Source: Bifidobacteriaceae bacterium
GTDB taxonomy: Bacteria > Actinomycetota > Actinomycetes > Actinomycetales > Bifidobacteriaceae
Direction of reading: 5' to 3'
NCBI GenBank assembly: GCA_022651005.1
Contig: JALCQD010000004.1
Location: 124,001-188,000, forward strand
DNA: 64,000 nucleotides
Made by a program: the position numbers and the translations under genes. The notes below the pieces were generated by a model that saw nothing but the letters and a program-made list of their open reading frames with translations, had not been told where the DNA came from and did no database searches. This document shows positions 1-7,166 of this stretch, piece after piece (position 1 is the stretch's first letter; each line of letters opens with the position of its first letter).

Positions 1-1445
1 AGCGTGAGGTGACTTCACAGATCTCCCATGATCTCGCGAGCGTGCATCCCATGCAACGCCTCATGCAGGGCGAGGTGGGATCCGGCAAGACCATCGTGGC
101 ACTTCTCGCGATGCTGCAGGTCGTCGATGCCGGGTACCAGAGCGTACTGGTGGCGCCTACTCAGGTGTTGGCGGAGCAGCACTATCGCAAGATCACGGAG
201 CAGTGTGAGGCCTTGGGGGCAGTGCTCGACGGGGATGTGCCACCCGTGGTATTGCTCACGGGAGCGCTCAAACTCGCGCAGCGGCGTAGAGTATTGGCGT
301 TGGTGGCGAGCGGGGAGCCATGTATCGTCATCGCCACGCATTCCGCATTTTCCAAGACTTTCCAGGCGCCCAAGCTTGCGCTTGCCATCATTGACGAGCA
401 GCATCGCTTCGGCGTGGAGCAGCGCGATGCTCTCACCTCCAAATCCGAGCGCACGCCGCACTTGCTGGTGATGACGGCGACGCCCATTCCGCGAACCGCC
501 GCCATGACATGGTTCGGGGACCTCGAGATTTCTGAACTCAAAGGACTTCCGGGGGGACGCAAGCCGATTTCGACCTTCGTCATTCCCGAAGCCGACAACA
601 AACTCATGGCCACCATGCTGTGGCATCTGCGTAAGCGCATCGATGCGGGGGAGCGGGCGTACGTGGTGTGCCCCGCCATCGATGAGGCGAGCGCCGCTGG
701 TGAACCAGGGGATGCCGAAGTCTCGGCGAAGAAGTCTGCACATAATGCCGCGGCAGAAATCGGTGCGGACTACGTGGATCTTTTCGATGATGCCGGAATG
801 GATGACACCGAGGCCGCAGAGCCCAAGCCGCCACTGCATTCAGTGGCCGAAATCTCCACTCGTTTTGCCGCCTTGCCACAGTTCTCGGGCATTTCTGTTG
901 CCACACTGACAGGACGCGACGACGAGGAGACCAAGACTCGCGTGATGGCGGACTTTGCCAGCGGTGCCACGCCTTTGCTTGTGTCCACCACTGTGATTGA
1001 GGTGGGAGTGGACGTTTCGGCTGCCAGCTGCATCGTGATTTTCGATGCAGACCGCTTCGGGCTTTCCCAGCTGCATCAGCTGCGTGGCCGCGTGGGGCGT
1101 GGAGGCACACAAGGATGGGCATTCCTGGTGTCGCGAGCAGAGCCTGATTCCGTGGCGGCGCAACGACTCGAGGTAATTCGCACGTCTACGGACGGTGCCA
1201 CCATCGCGCAGGCGGACATTGAACTGCGTGGAGTAGGCGACGTCCTCGGAGACGCACAATCCGGCGGCAAGTCATCGTTGAAGCTGCTACGCGTGGTCAA
1301 GGACGCTCCATTGATTACGCAGGCGCGTGAAGAGGCACAGAAGGTATTGGATGCCTCTGGCGGTGATCTCAGTGCCCAGCCGCAGCTTGCAGGAGCCATT
1401 CTGGACTTCATGCACGGCAAGGAAAAGTATTTAACGAGGACATAA
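1..1445 (+). CDS. recG: ATP-dependent DNA helicase RecG, C-terminal part (5' end outside window)
   Basis: The reading frame is open from the window edge, so the N-terminal wedge domain is missing and about 480 residues of the helicase core are seen. Counting from the GTG at 9, Walker A (GEVGSGKT) lies at residues 21-28, the DEQH box followed by RFG near residue 129, the MTATPIPRT motif III a little later, and the QxxGRxGR motif VI (RGRVGRG) near residue 360. This order is typical of RecG, which remodels stalled replication forks and branched DNA. A low-complexity acidic/alanine-rich stretch of about 60 residues (roughly 215-275) interrupts the second RecA-like lobe and looks like a lineage-specific insert. 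The gene is followed by a duplicated hairpin repeat and then rsmD on the same strand. Confidence 0.93.
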   Translation, partial: REVTSQISHDLASVHPMQRLMQGEVGSGKTIVALLAMLQVVDAGYQSVLVAPTQVLAEQHYRKITEQCEALGAVLDGDVPPVVLLTGALKLAQRRRVLALVASGEPCIVIATHSAFSKTFQAPKLALAIIDEQHRFGVEQRDALTSKSERTPHLLVMTATPIPRTAAMTWFGDLEISELKGLPGGRKPISTFVIPEADNKLMATMLWHLRKRIDAGERAYVVCPAIDEASAAGEPGDAEVSAKKSAHNAAAEIGADYVDLFDDAGMDDTEAAEPKPPLHSVAEISTRFAALPQFSGISVATLTGRDDEETKTRVMADFASGATPLLVSTTVIEVGVDVSAASCIVIFDADRFGLSQLHQLRGRVGRGGTQGWAFLVSRAEPDSVAAQRLEVIRTSTDGATIAQADIELRGVGDVLGDAQSGGKSSLKLLRVVKDAPLITQAREEAQKVLDASGGDLSAQPQLAGAILDFMHGKEKYLTRT

Positions 1446-1452
1446 AAAAGGA

Positions 1453-1553
1453 GCTGCGACCATAAGTCGCAGTTCTCCTGTTCGCCGTGTGGTTTGCTGT
1501 TTGCTGTAAAGATGGCTGCGACCATAAGTCGCAGTTCTCCTGTTCGCCGTGTG
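1453..1553. repeat. Two direct copies of a 39-bp hairpin-bearing repeat after recG
   Basis: Identical 39-bp copies lie at 1453-1491 and 1515-1553, separated by 23 bp. Each holds the inverted repeat CTGCGAC-CATAA-GTCGCAG. In copy 1 the stem is lengthened by flanking AGGAG and CTCCT. They sit just after the recG stop and probably act as transcription stops or mRNA 3' ends, though neither is followed by a clean T tract. Confidence 0.8.
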
Positions 1554-1614
1554 TTTATGCGGTTGGTGCCGCCGTTTTCTCTTCGCTCCTCCCCCTGACA
1601 GCTATCATGTTCAT

Positions 1615-2202
1615 ATGCGCGTAATTTCCGGACGATTCAAAGGTTTCTCCCTCGACACCCCGAAAACCGGAACGCGACCCACGACGGATCGTGTAAAAGA
1701 GGCTCTCTTCTCTCATTTGGACAACAGCGGATTCCTCGAGGATGCCCGTGTGCTTGATCTTTTCGCAGGAACCGGCGCACTCGCTTTCGAGGCCTTGTCG
1801 CGTGGAGCGAGCAGCGCGGTTGTCGTGGACGCGGCGCCCGCAGCCGTTGCGTTGCTGAAGCAGGCAACGGCGCGCGTGAAAAAGTTGGGTGCGTGGACTC
1901 CCGACGTGCAGATTTCAGTTCGGCGGGGCAAGGCGGAAACTGTTGCGGCGCGGCTAGGAGAGGGCGATGACTACTCGCTCGTGTTCCTTGACCCACCCTA
2001 TGAGTATTCCGATGCAGATTTCGATGCGCTTGTGGAACAGTTGACGACGTCTGGCGCATTGGCTGATGGCGAAGAGACAGTGATTGTTACTGAGCGCTCG
2101 TCGCGTTCGGCGGCGCCGTCGGTTCCCGAGGGGTGGGCAGTGGAACAGGCGCGTTCCTATGGGGAGACTGCCGTGACGTATCTGGTGCGTGCAGAGGAGT
2201 AA
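1615..2202 (+). CDS. rsmD: 16S rRNA (guanine(966)-N(2))-methyltransferase RsmD
   Basis: The 195-residue protein starts at the ATG at 1615 (MRVISGRFKG), the canonical RsmD N-terminus; the in-frame upstream ATG at 1549 would add 22 unrelated residues. The SAM-binding motif VLDLFAGTGALAFEA is near residues 43-57 and the catalytic N6/N2-methyltransferase motif DPPY near residues 122-125. RsmD methylates G966 of 16S rRNA in the assembling 30S subunit. In many actinobacteria rsmD stands beside recG or coaD; here it follows recG, while coaD is 20 kb away. Confidence 0.93.
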   Translation: MRVISGRFKGFSLDTPKTGTRPTTDRVKEALFSHLDNSGFLEDARVLDLFAGTGALAFEALSRGASSAVVVDAAPAAVALLKQATARVKKLGAWTPDVQISVRRGKAETVAARLGEGDDYSLVFLDPPYEYSDADFDALVEQLTTSGALADGEETVIVTERSSRSAAPSVPEGWAVEQARSYGETAVTYLVRAEE

Positions 2203-2343
2203 AATCTATTCCCAAGTGTGGGCACGATCACAGGAGATACTCGTACAGCGAAGTCGCTTATGAAGTGGCCGCATTTCCCTTAACCTCTAAAAGGGCCTTA
2301 TGCCCGCTTACCTTTTAAAGAAATTCAGAGAAAGAAGTTTTTC

Positions 2344-2955
2344 ATGGCAGTTCAGGACTTTGAAGCAGCATTGCAGAAGCGTCGCACCATCTACGCGCTC
2401 GGCAACACCTCGCCGATTTCGGATGAGCAGATCGTCTCGCTCGTTCAGGATACGGTGAAGCACGTTCCTTCCGCGTTCAACAATCAGTCTGCTCGCGTCG
2501 TGGTGCTCTTCGGCGAAGAGTCCAAGAAGCTGTGGAACATCGTTTTGGAAACCCTGCGCAAGATTGTTCCCGCCGATAACTTCTCCTCCACCGAAGAGAA
2601 GATTGCGGGCTTCGCTGCGGGTCACGGCACCATCCTGTATTTCGATGACGCTGCTGTTACGGACAGCCTCAAAGAGCAATTCAAGCTCTACGCCGACAAC
2701 TTCGACCCGTGGGCTGAGCAGGCCAACGGCATGGTGCAGCACGCGGTGTGGGTTGCGCTCGCACAGGCTGGCCTGGGAGCCTCTCTGCAGCACTACAATC
2801 CGCTGATCGACGATGAGGTGAAGTCCACCTTCGGTCTGCCGGCTGCATGGCGTCTGCGCGCTCAGATGCCGTTCGGTGCCGTCGCAGCTCCTGCTGGTGA
2901 CAAGGACTTCGCTCCCATCGAGGATCGTGTGAAGGTCTTCGGCCTGAACGACTGA
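2344..2955 (+). CDS. Nitroreductase-like flavin oxidoreductase
   Basis: This 203-residue protein resembles the short nitroreductases of the HBN1/YdgI group. It has an N-terminal KRRTIYAL segment, SAFNNQSAR (FMN phosphate contact region) near residue 38-46, a central GHGTILYF, and a C-terminal RLRAQMPFGA stretch. Members reduce quinones, nitro compounds or fatty-acid-derived substrates with an FMN cofactor. The start at 2344 is preceded by a purine-rich AGAGAAAGAAG ribosome-binding region. It is monocistronic, closed by a U-tailed hairpin at 2980-3008. The physiological substrate cannot be told from sequence. Confidence 0.8.
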   Translation: MAVQDFEAALQKRRTIYALGNTSPISDEQIVSLVQDTVKHVPSAFNNQSARVVVLFGEESKKLWNIVLETLRKIVPADNFSSTEEKIAGFAAGHGTILYFDDAAVTDSLKEQFKLYADNFDPWAEQANGMVQHAVWVALAQAGLGASLQHYNPLIDDEVKSTFGLPAAWRLRAQMPFGAVAAPAGDKDFAPIEDRVKVFGLND

Positions 2956-2979
2956 TTATCCGGGCAATGATTTTTAGAA

Positions 2980-3008
2980 GGGCCATGTCTTCGGACGTGG
3001 TCCTTTTC
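2980..3008 (+). terminator. Rho-independent terminator after the nitroreductase gene
   Basis: A ten-base-pair stem (GGGCCATGTC with GACGTGGTCC, two G-U pairs) with a TTCG loop is followed directly by TTTTCT. It begins 24 bp after the stop codon. Confidence 0.85.
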
Positions 3009-3042
3009 TATTGGTAGACATCGCTCATTACTGTAGGGATTT

Positions 3043-3540
3043 ATGGAAGCACACATGGAAATCCGAAGGGCAACCGAGGGGGATATCTCAGGAATCGATC
3101 GTCTCTTGAGCGAAGTACTCGAAGTGCATCATCAGGGACGTCCCGATCTCTTCAAGACGGGTGCGCGCAAATATACTGACGATCAGCTTCGGGAGATCAT
3201 CAAAGATGATGAGCGCCCGATCTTCGTGGCCGTCGATAGTGATCCTGCGGAGGGCTCAGATGCCATTCTCGGATATGCCTTTTGCGTGTTCCAGCGGCAC
3301 CCGCATGACAACATTCTGACGGACATCACCACCTTGTACATCGATGACCTCTGCGTCGACGCCACCTCTCGTGGCTCTCACGTGGGTTCTTCCCTCTACC
3401 GTTATGTCGTCGATTTTGCGAAGAGTGCTGGGTGCTACAACGTCACTCTGAATGTGTGGAGCTGCAATCCCAGCGCCGTCGCGTTCTATGAACACATGGG
3501 TTTGGTGCCGCAAAAGATCGGCATGGAACACATTCTGTAG
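3043..3540 (+). CDS. GNAT family N-acetyltransferase
   Basis: The 165-residue protein has the single-domain GNAT fold: N-terminal EIRRATEGD, a central LYIDDLCVD strand and a pyrophosphate-binding loop of R-x-x-x-x-G-x-x type (SRGSHVGSSLYRYVV), then NPSAVAFYEHMGL near the C-terminus, which is the usual acceptor-side motif. It transfers an acetyl group from acetyl-CoA to an amine; the acceptor is unknown. The ATG at 3043 follows a TGTAGGG element; a second ATG at 3055 is also possible. It converges with the pentapeptide gene, whose 3' end is only 2 bp away. Confidence 0.85.
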   Translation: MEAHMEIRRATEGDISGIDRLLSEVLEVHHQGRPDLFKTGARKYTDDQLREIIKDDERPIFVAVDSDPAEGSDAILGYAFCVFQRHPHDNILTDITTLYIDDLCVDATSRGSHVGSSLYRYVVDFAKSAGCYNVTLNVWSCNPSAVAFYEHMGLVPQKIGMEHIL

Positions 3541-3541
3541 G

Positions 3542-4237
3542 TTATTCTGCTGCGACGATGATGCCGAGGTGCGTTGCGAAGGCGTCGGCGAGGTCAAGTA
3601 CTTGGCTATGCGTCATGGTCACTCCGGCAAGACCGGTTGCATCTGTTATCCCACGTAGTTGTGCCGTCCGCAAATCAACGTCCTTCAAGCGTGCACCGTG
3701 TGCGGAGAAATCGTTGATGCGCGTTCCGGGGAAGCTGACGCGCGTGAGATCGGCGTCAATCCCGTCAAATTCGCTGATGACGCAGTCGCGAAAACTCACG
3801 TCACGCAGTTTTGCGGACCGCAGATTCAGGTAGTCGATCTTGCATCCCACGAATTCAACGTCGCGGAGCACGGCTTCGCTTGCTTTCATTACTCCGAATC
3901 TGCAGGAGTCAAAAGTGGCTGAGGCAATTCCCGACCGTGTCGTTTCAAGTGTGGCTGCAGTGACACTTCGGAGGGTGCAGTCACCGAGATGAGCGTCGGA
4001 GAGGTCAATAGTTTCCGCTGATACATTGTGAACGAGCACCTCAAGAAAAGTGACCTGTGGCCAGGCAAGGGATCCACTCGAGGCGCCCTCGATGATCACA
4101 GAATCAAGAGTTGCCTCTGGCGTGACGTCGACGGCGTTCATGATGTGCATGTGCGTCGCATCAAACGTATGTCGCTGCGTGAGGTGTGGAGCTATCACCG
4201 TATTTTTCACATTCTGCAATACTCGTGAGGAATTCAA
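3542..4237 (-). CDS. Pentapeptide-repeat-like protein
   Basis: The 231-residue protein is built from irregular five-residue repeats with hydrophobic residues at every fifth position (for example ADLTR, ARLKDVDLR, AKLRDVSF, AVLRDVEF), as expected of a right-handed quadrilateral beta-helix. The most regular part is residues 80-200. Some relatives (MfpA, Qnr) mimic DNA and protect gyrase, but this family is large and most members have no known function, so no role is assigned. It lies alone between a GNAT gene and yhbY. Confidence 0.75.
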   Translation of the reverse strand: MNSSRVLQNVKNTVIAPHLTQRHTFDATHMHIMNAVDVTPEATLDSVIIEGASSGSLAWPQVTFLEVLVHNVSAETIDLSDAHLGDCTLRSVTAATLETTRSGIASATFDSCRFGVMKASEAVLRDVEFVGCKIDYLNLRSAKLRDVSFRDCVISEFDGIDADLTRVSFPGTRINDFSAHGARLKDVDLRTAQLRGITDATGLAGVTMTHSQVLDLADAFATHLGIIVAAE

Positions 4238-4266
4238 TCGAGCGTCGAGCGAACGCAGCGGCTGGC

Positions 4267-4572
4267 TCAGGCGCGAACGAGCTTGATGCTCTCCACGTCG
4301 TCGCGTGACGTCTTGCGGTAGAGCACGAAGCGATTGCCGATCACCTGCACCAGCTCGGCGCTGAGGCGCTCAGCAAGGTCCGTGCCAGCTTCCTTTGCCG
4401 ATAGACTCGACCCGTCCTGCACCGCCACCTTGAGCAATTCGCGCTGATCGAGAGTTTCAGAAGCCTGCTGCGTCAACGTATCGGTAATGTCGTTGCGCCC
4501 GATGGTGACCAATGGATTGATGTGGATAGCCATCGTCTTCAGCTGCTTGATCTGCTTCTTGCTCAGGGCCAT
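4267..4572 (-). CDS. yhbY: YhbY-family (CRM domain) RNA-binding protein
   Basis: The start is placed at the ATG at 4572 (MALSKKQIKQLK), which gives a 101-residue single CRM domain. The GxxxLTxxxxxxLxxxELLKV pattern of the family is seen as GRNDITDTLTQQASETLDQR followed by ELLKV, with the RNA-contacting IGNRFVLYRK near the C-terminus. YhbY proteins bind pre-50S ribosomal subunits. The gene is last in a minus-strand run of translation genes (rpsP, khpA, rimM, trmD, yhbY). Confidence 0.9.
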   Translation of the reverse strand: MALSKKQIKQLKTMAIHINPLVTIGRNDITDTLTQQASETLDQRELLKVAVQDGSSLSAKEAGTDLAERLSAELVQVIGNRFVLYRKTSRDDVESIKLVRA

Positions 4573-4658
4573 GTGATGCTCGCTTTCGAGGTGCAAAGGT
4601 AGGGGTTCATGTTTCACTACTGCCTAAGCTACTAGGAGATGTACGACATCCCGCGTGC

Positions 4659-5498
4659 TCAGGCCTGCTTCTTCTGCACGAGATGGCGAGGATGCACCGA
4701 GCTCACTTCCCAACCAAGCTCAATGAGAGTCTTGCGATCCGCCTTGTCGAGATCGGCGCAATTGAGAAGCTCAATCAAATCGGGTCGCAGGCGTGATGTG
4801 CGCTCCAGTGCTTCGTCCCGCCTAAAACGATCGACCTTGCCGTGGTCTCCGGAGGTGAGCACCTCGGGAACCGCCAGGCCGCGCCACACCGCCGGCTTGG
4901 TGAATTGGCGATGCTCTAGCAGAGGATCGCCCGTGTAGGATTCCTCGACAATGGATTCAGGATTGCCCATGAAGCCGGGAATGAGGCGTGTGATGGCCTC
5001 TATCATGGCGTAGACGGCCACTTCACCGCCGTTGAGCACATAGTCACCAATGGAGTATTCGCGGACGTCCACGCCCTGTTCTGCGTAATACTGGGGTACG
5101 CGTGCGTCGATGCCCTCGTAGCGGCCGCAGCCGAAAACGATGTGTTGTGCGCGGGAGAGCTCAGTTGCCGCTGTCTGTGTAAAGAGCGGCGCAGACGGAT
5201 TTGGAAAAATAAGAACGGCTTTGTCGGGGGAGGATTCAGGAAGAGAGCGTGGGGCAGCGCCGGTATCCGGGAGCTGCAGGAGGTCGTCGAGGCATTCCGC
5301 CCAGACTTCCGGCTTCATGACCATTCCCGCGCCGCCGCCCACAGGGGTGTCGTCGACGGAGTGGTGCACGTCGTGCGTCCAGTCGCGTAGATTGTGTGCG
5401 TGGATATCGAGGAGACCGGATTCCTGGGCTTTGCCGAGAAGGCTGACGTTGAGGCTGTCGAAGAATTCAGGGAACACGGACACGATATCAATCTGCAT
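4659..5498 (-). CDS. trmD: tRNA (guanine(37)-N(1))-methyltransferase TrmD
   Basis: The 279-residue protein starts at [13 protein letters not shown] (5498); an upstream ATG in frame adds only spurious sequence. The trefoil-knot SAM site is visible as [10 protein letters not shown] and [12 protein letters not shown] in the middle of the protein, and the [16 protein letters not shown] segment is the usual tRNA-binding and catalytic region. TrmD makes m1G37 in tRNAs reading CNN/CGG codons and prevents +1 frameshifting. It lies downstream of rimM with an 85-bp gap that contains a strong hairpin. Confidence 0.96.
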   Translation of the reverse strand: MQIDIVSVFPEFFDSLNVSLLGKAQESGLLDIHAHNLRDWTHDVHHSVDDTPVGGGAGMVMKPEVWAECLDDLLQLPDTGAAPRSLPESSPDKAVLIFPNPSAPLFTQTAATELSRAQHIVFGCGRYEGIDARVPQYYAEQGVDVREYSIGDYVLNGGEVAVYAMIEAITRLIPGFMGNPESIVEESYTGDPLLEHRQFTKPAVWRGLAVPEVLTSGDHGKVDRFRRDEALERTSRLRPDLIELLNCADLDKADRKTLIELGWEVSSVHPRHLVQKKQA

Positions 5499-5516
5499 GA
5501 GGTCAAGATTAACGAA

Positions 5517-5544
5517 GGGTCTGAACTCGCGTGAGTCCAGACCC
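5517..5544 (-). promoter_or_regulatory. Intercistronic hairpin between rimM and trmD
   Basis: A two-part stem, GGGTCTG/CAGACCC and then ACTC/GAGT around a GCGT loop, separates rimM from trmD. There is no U tract on the minus strand, so it looks more like an mRNA processing or translation-modulating structure than a terminator. Its AGACCC arm repeats part of another hairpin inside the start of rimM (6097-6132). Confidence 0.6.
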
Positions 5545-5583
5545 AAGAAATCTCGTTATACATGCGGCTTGTGCATCAGGAGG

Positions 5584-6159
5584 TCAGTGCTCCTGCAGCA
5601 GCCCATCTGGAGGACTCAGCGTCACGGTGCCGGCTTCGAGGTCAACGTCGGGTACGATCTCTTCCACGAAAGGTACGAGACTGACGGATCCCTTGGGCTC
5701 AGTGATTTCCAAAAGAGACTGTCCGGGACGGTCGTACGCCTCGGTGACAGTGCCAGCAACGGTCCCGTCTTCCAAAATGGCTGTTAGCCCCACAAGATCG
5801 GTGAAGTAATAGCCGTCGTCGGCATCGGAATCATTGTCGAGATCGTCGTCCGCAGCCTCATAGTCATCGGGATCGATGTAGAGAACCGTGCCGTTGAGCG
5901 CCTCGGAGGCGTTGCGGTCGTCGACACCTTCGAATTTCACGATCCACCGCGCCTTGAACTGGCGCGAGCGTTCCACCGTGAACACCTGACCATCGCGAGT
6001 CTGAAGTTCTGAGTCGGGAGCAAAGCGATCTTCCGGGTCGTCAGTGAAACTCATGACGTTGACCTCGCCCTTAAGTCCTTGGGCGCGCCCGATACGACAG
6101 ACCCTCAACAACGTTGGTTGCTGAGGGTCTGTTCGAGAGGATGAAGCATCCTGAGTCAT
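5584..6159 (-). CDS. rimM: Ribosome maturation factor RimM
   Basis: The 191-residue protein carries the N-terminal RimM domain (CRIGRAQGLKGEVNV near residues 21-35, with the KGEV signature) and the C-terminal PRC-barrel (YYFTDLVGL...GTVTEAYDRPGQSLLEI...PFVEEIVPDVD). A very acidic linker of Asp/Glu separates the two. RimM assists maturation of the 30S head by binding S19. The start overlaps the khpA stop by 4 bp, indicating translational coupling. The first 60 bp of coding sequence hold an 11-bp perfect inverted repeat. Confidence 0.95.
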   Translation of the reverse strand: MTQDASSSRTDPQQPTLLRVCRIGRAQGLKGEVNVMSFTDDPEDRFAPDSELQTRDGQVFTVERSRQFKARWIVKFEGVDDRNASEALNGTVLYIDPDDYEAADDDLDNDSDADDGYYFTDLVGLTAILEDGTVAGTVTEAYDRPGQSLLEITEPKGSVSLVPFVEEIVPDVDLEAGTVTLSPPDGLLQEH

Positions 6160-6389
6160 CGGCGCACGTCCATGATGTCGACCCGGACGCGATGATCAGA
6201 CAGTGCCTGAGCAACCGTGCGGATGGCGTTGGCAGTGCGACCGGAACGGCCGATAACCCGACCGATATCTTCCGGATTCACGCGCACTCGTAGGAGTTCT
6301 CCGCGATTGTTCTCGTACGATTTGACGGAAACATCCTCGGGGAAGTCGACGATATTGCTAATGAGATGTTCAAGTGCTTCAGCGAGCAT
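6156..6389 (-). CDS. khpA: KH-domain RNA-binding protein (KhpA/YlqC type)
   Basis: This 77-residue protein is a single type-II KH domain with the GxxG loop in VIGRSGRTANAIRTV near residues 45-60. It sits in the standard rpsP-khpA-rimM-trmD order, overlapping rimM by 4 bp and following rpsP by 2 bp. KhpA proteins bind RNA together with KhpB/EloR and affect cell elongation in several Gram-positives; in actinobacteria the role is less clear. Confidence 0.93.
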   Translation of the reverse strand: MLAEALEHLISNIVDFPEDVSVKSYENNRGELLRVRVNPEDIGRVIGRSGRTANAIRTVAQALSDHRVRVDIMDVRR

Positions 6390-6391
6390 AA

Positions 6392-6901
6392 TTACTCTGC
6401 CTTCTCCTCAGCAGCGGGAGCAGCTTCCTCGGCCTGAGCCGGAGCAGCAGCTTCTTCTGCCTTCTTTGCGGCTTCTTCCTCAGCGGCCTTAGCAGCGGCA
6501 GCCTCTTCGGCTTCCTTCTTGGCCTTCTCAGCAGCCTCAGCCTTCTTGGCCTTCAGCTTCTGAGCCTGATTTGCAGCCTCTTCAATGCGCTCTTCTGCAG
6601 TTGCTGCAGCAGCGGGCACCTTGAGAGTTCCTTCAGCGCCGGGCAGGCCCTTGTACTTCTGCCAGTCACCGGTGATCTTGAGCAGTGCGAGAAGCGGTTC
6701 GGACGGCTGTGCGCCGACACCGAGCCAATACTGAGCGCGCTCAGAGTTGATCTTGATGGTTGAAGGCTGGGTGTTCGGATCGTACGTGCCGATCTCCTCG
6801 ATGACCTTGCCGTCGCGCTTCTTGCGCTGATCGACAATGACGACGCGGTAGAACGCATAACGTGTCTTACCCATACGCTTCAAACGAATCCTGGTTGCCA
6901 A
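6392..6901 (-). CDS. rpsP: 30S ribosomal protein S16 with long C-terminal tail
   Basis: The canonical start [10 protein letters not shown] needs a TTG start codon at 6901, which is preceded by AAGGAG at a good distance; an ATG only occurs ten residues later, inside the conserved region. The first 85 residues are a normal S16 ([30 protein letters not shown]). The remaining ~80 residues are an Ala/Glu/Lys-rich, probably helical tail absent from E. coli S16 but common in actinobacterial S16. It is the first gene of the operon. Confidence 0.94.
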   Translation of the reverse strand: MATRIRLKRMGKTRYAFYRVVIVDQRKKRDGKVIEEIGTYDPNTQPSTIKINSERAQYWLGVGAQPSEPLLALLKITGDWQKYKGLPGAEGTLKVPAAAATAEERIEEAANQAQKLKAKKAEAAEKAKKEAEEAAAAKAAEEEAAKKAEEAAAPAQAEEAAPAAEEKAE

Positions 6902-7069
6902 AATGGCTCTCCTTGTATTGCATAGGTGCTCTCCTCGGCTAGGTGTGGGGCACCGAAGCCTTGGATTGCGTTTGTCCCTGTGTCGAGTCGGCATGAGAGG
7001 GTCCGCCAGCACAGATAACAACTCATAATTTAATCACATGAACGAGACGCCGCGCAAAAGGCGTTCATT

Positions 7070-7119
7070 AGTGATATCGGCTCCCAGAACCGGAAAGGAT
7101 CTTGGGAGCCGATATCACT
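7070..7119. terminator. 17-bp perfect hairpin downstream of ffh
   Basis: Arms 7070-7086 and 7103-7119 are perfect inverted repeats (AGTGATATCGGCTCCCA and its complement) with a 16-nt loop. It lies between the ffh stop and the rpsP start on the minus strand and probably ends the ffh transcript. No U tract directly follows; TTTT occurs about 15 nt later. Confidence 0.7.
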
Positions 7120-7140
7120 GCCAACTGTCATCAGTGAGCG

Positions 7141-7166
7141 AAATTCTCACCTAAAATTCTCACCTA
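7141..7166. repeat. 13-bp tandem duplication across the ffh stop codon
   Basis: AAATTCTCACCTA occurs twice in a row (7141-7153, 7154-7166). The ffh stop codon is in the second copy, so the first is 3'-untranslated. Confidence 0.8.

Noticed and set aside
2133-2318. Short frame overlapping the rsmD end as a small gene
   Set aside because: It has no ribosome-binding site, overlaps rsmD in another frame and gives an unconserved-looking peptide.
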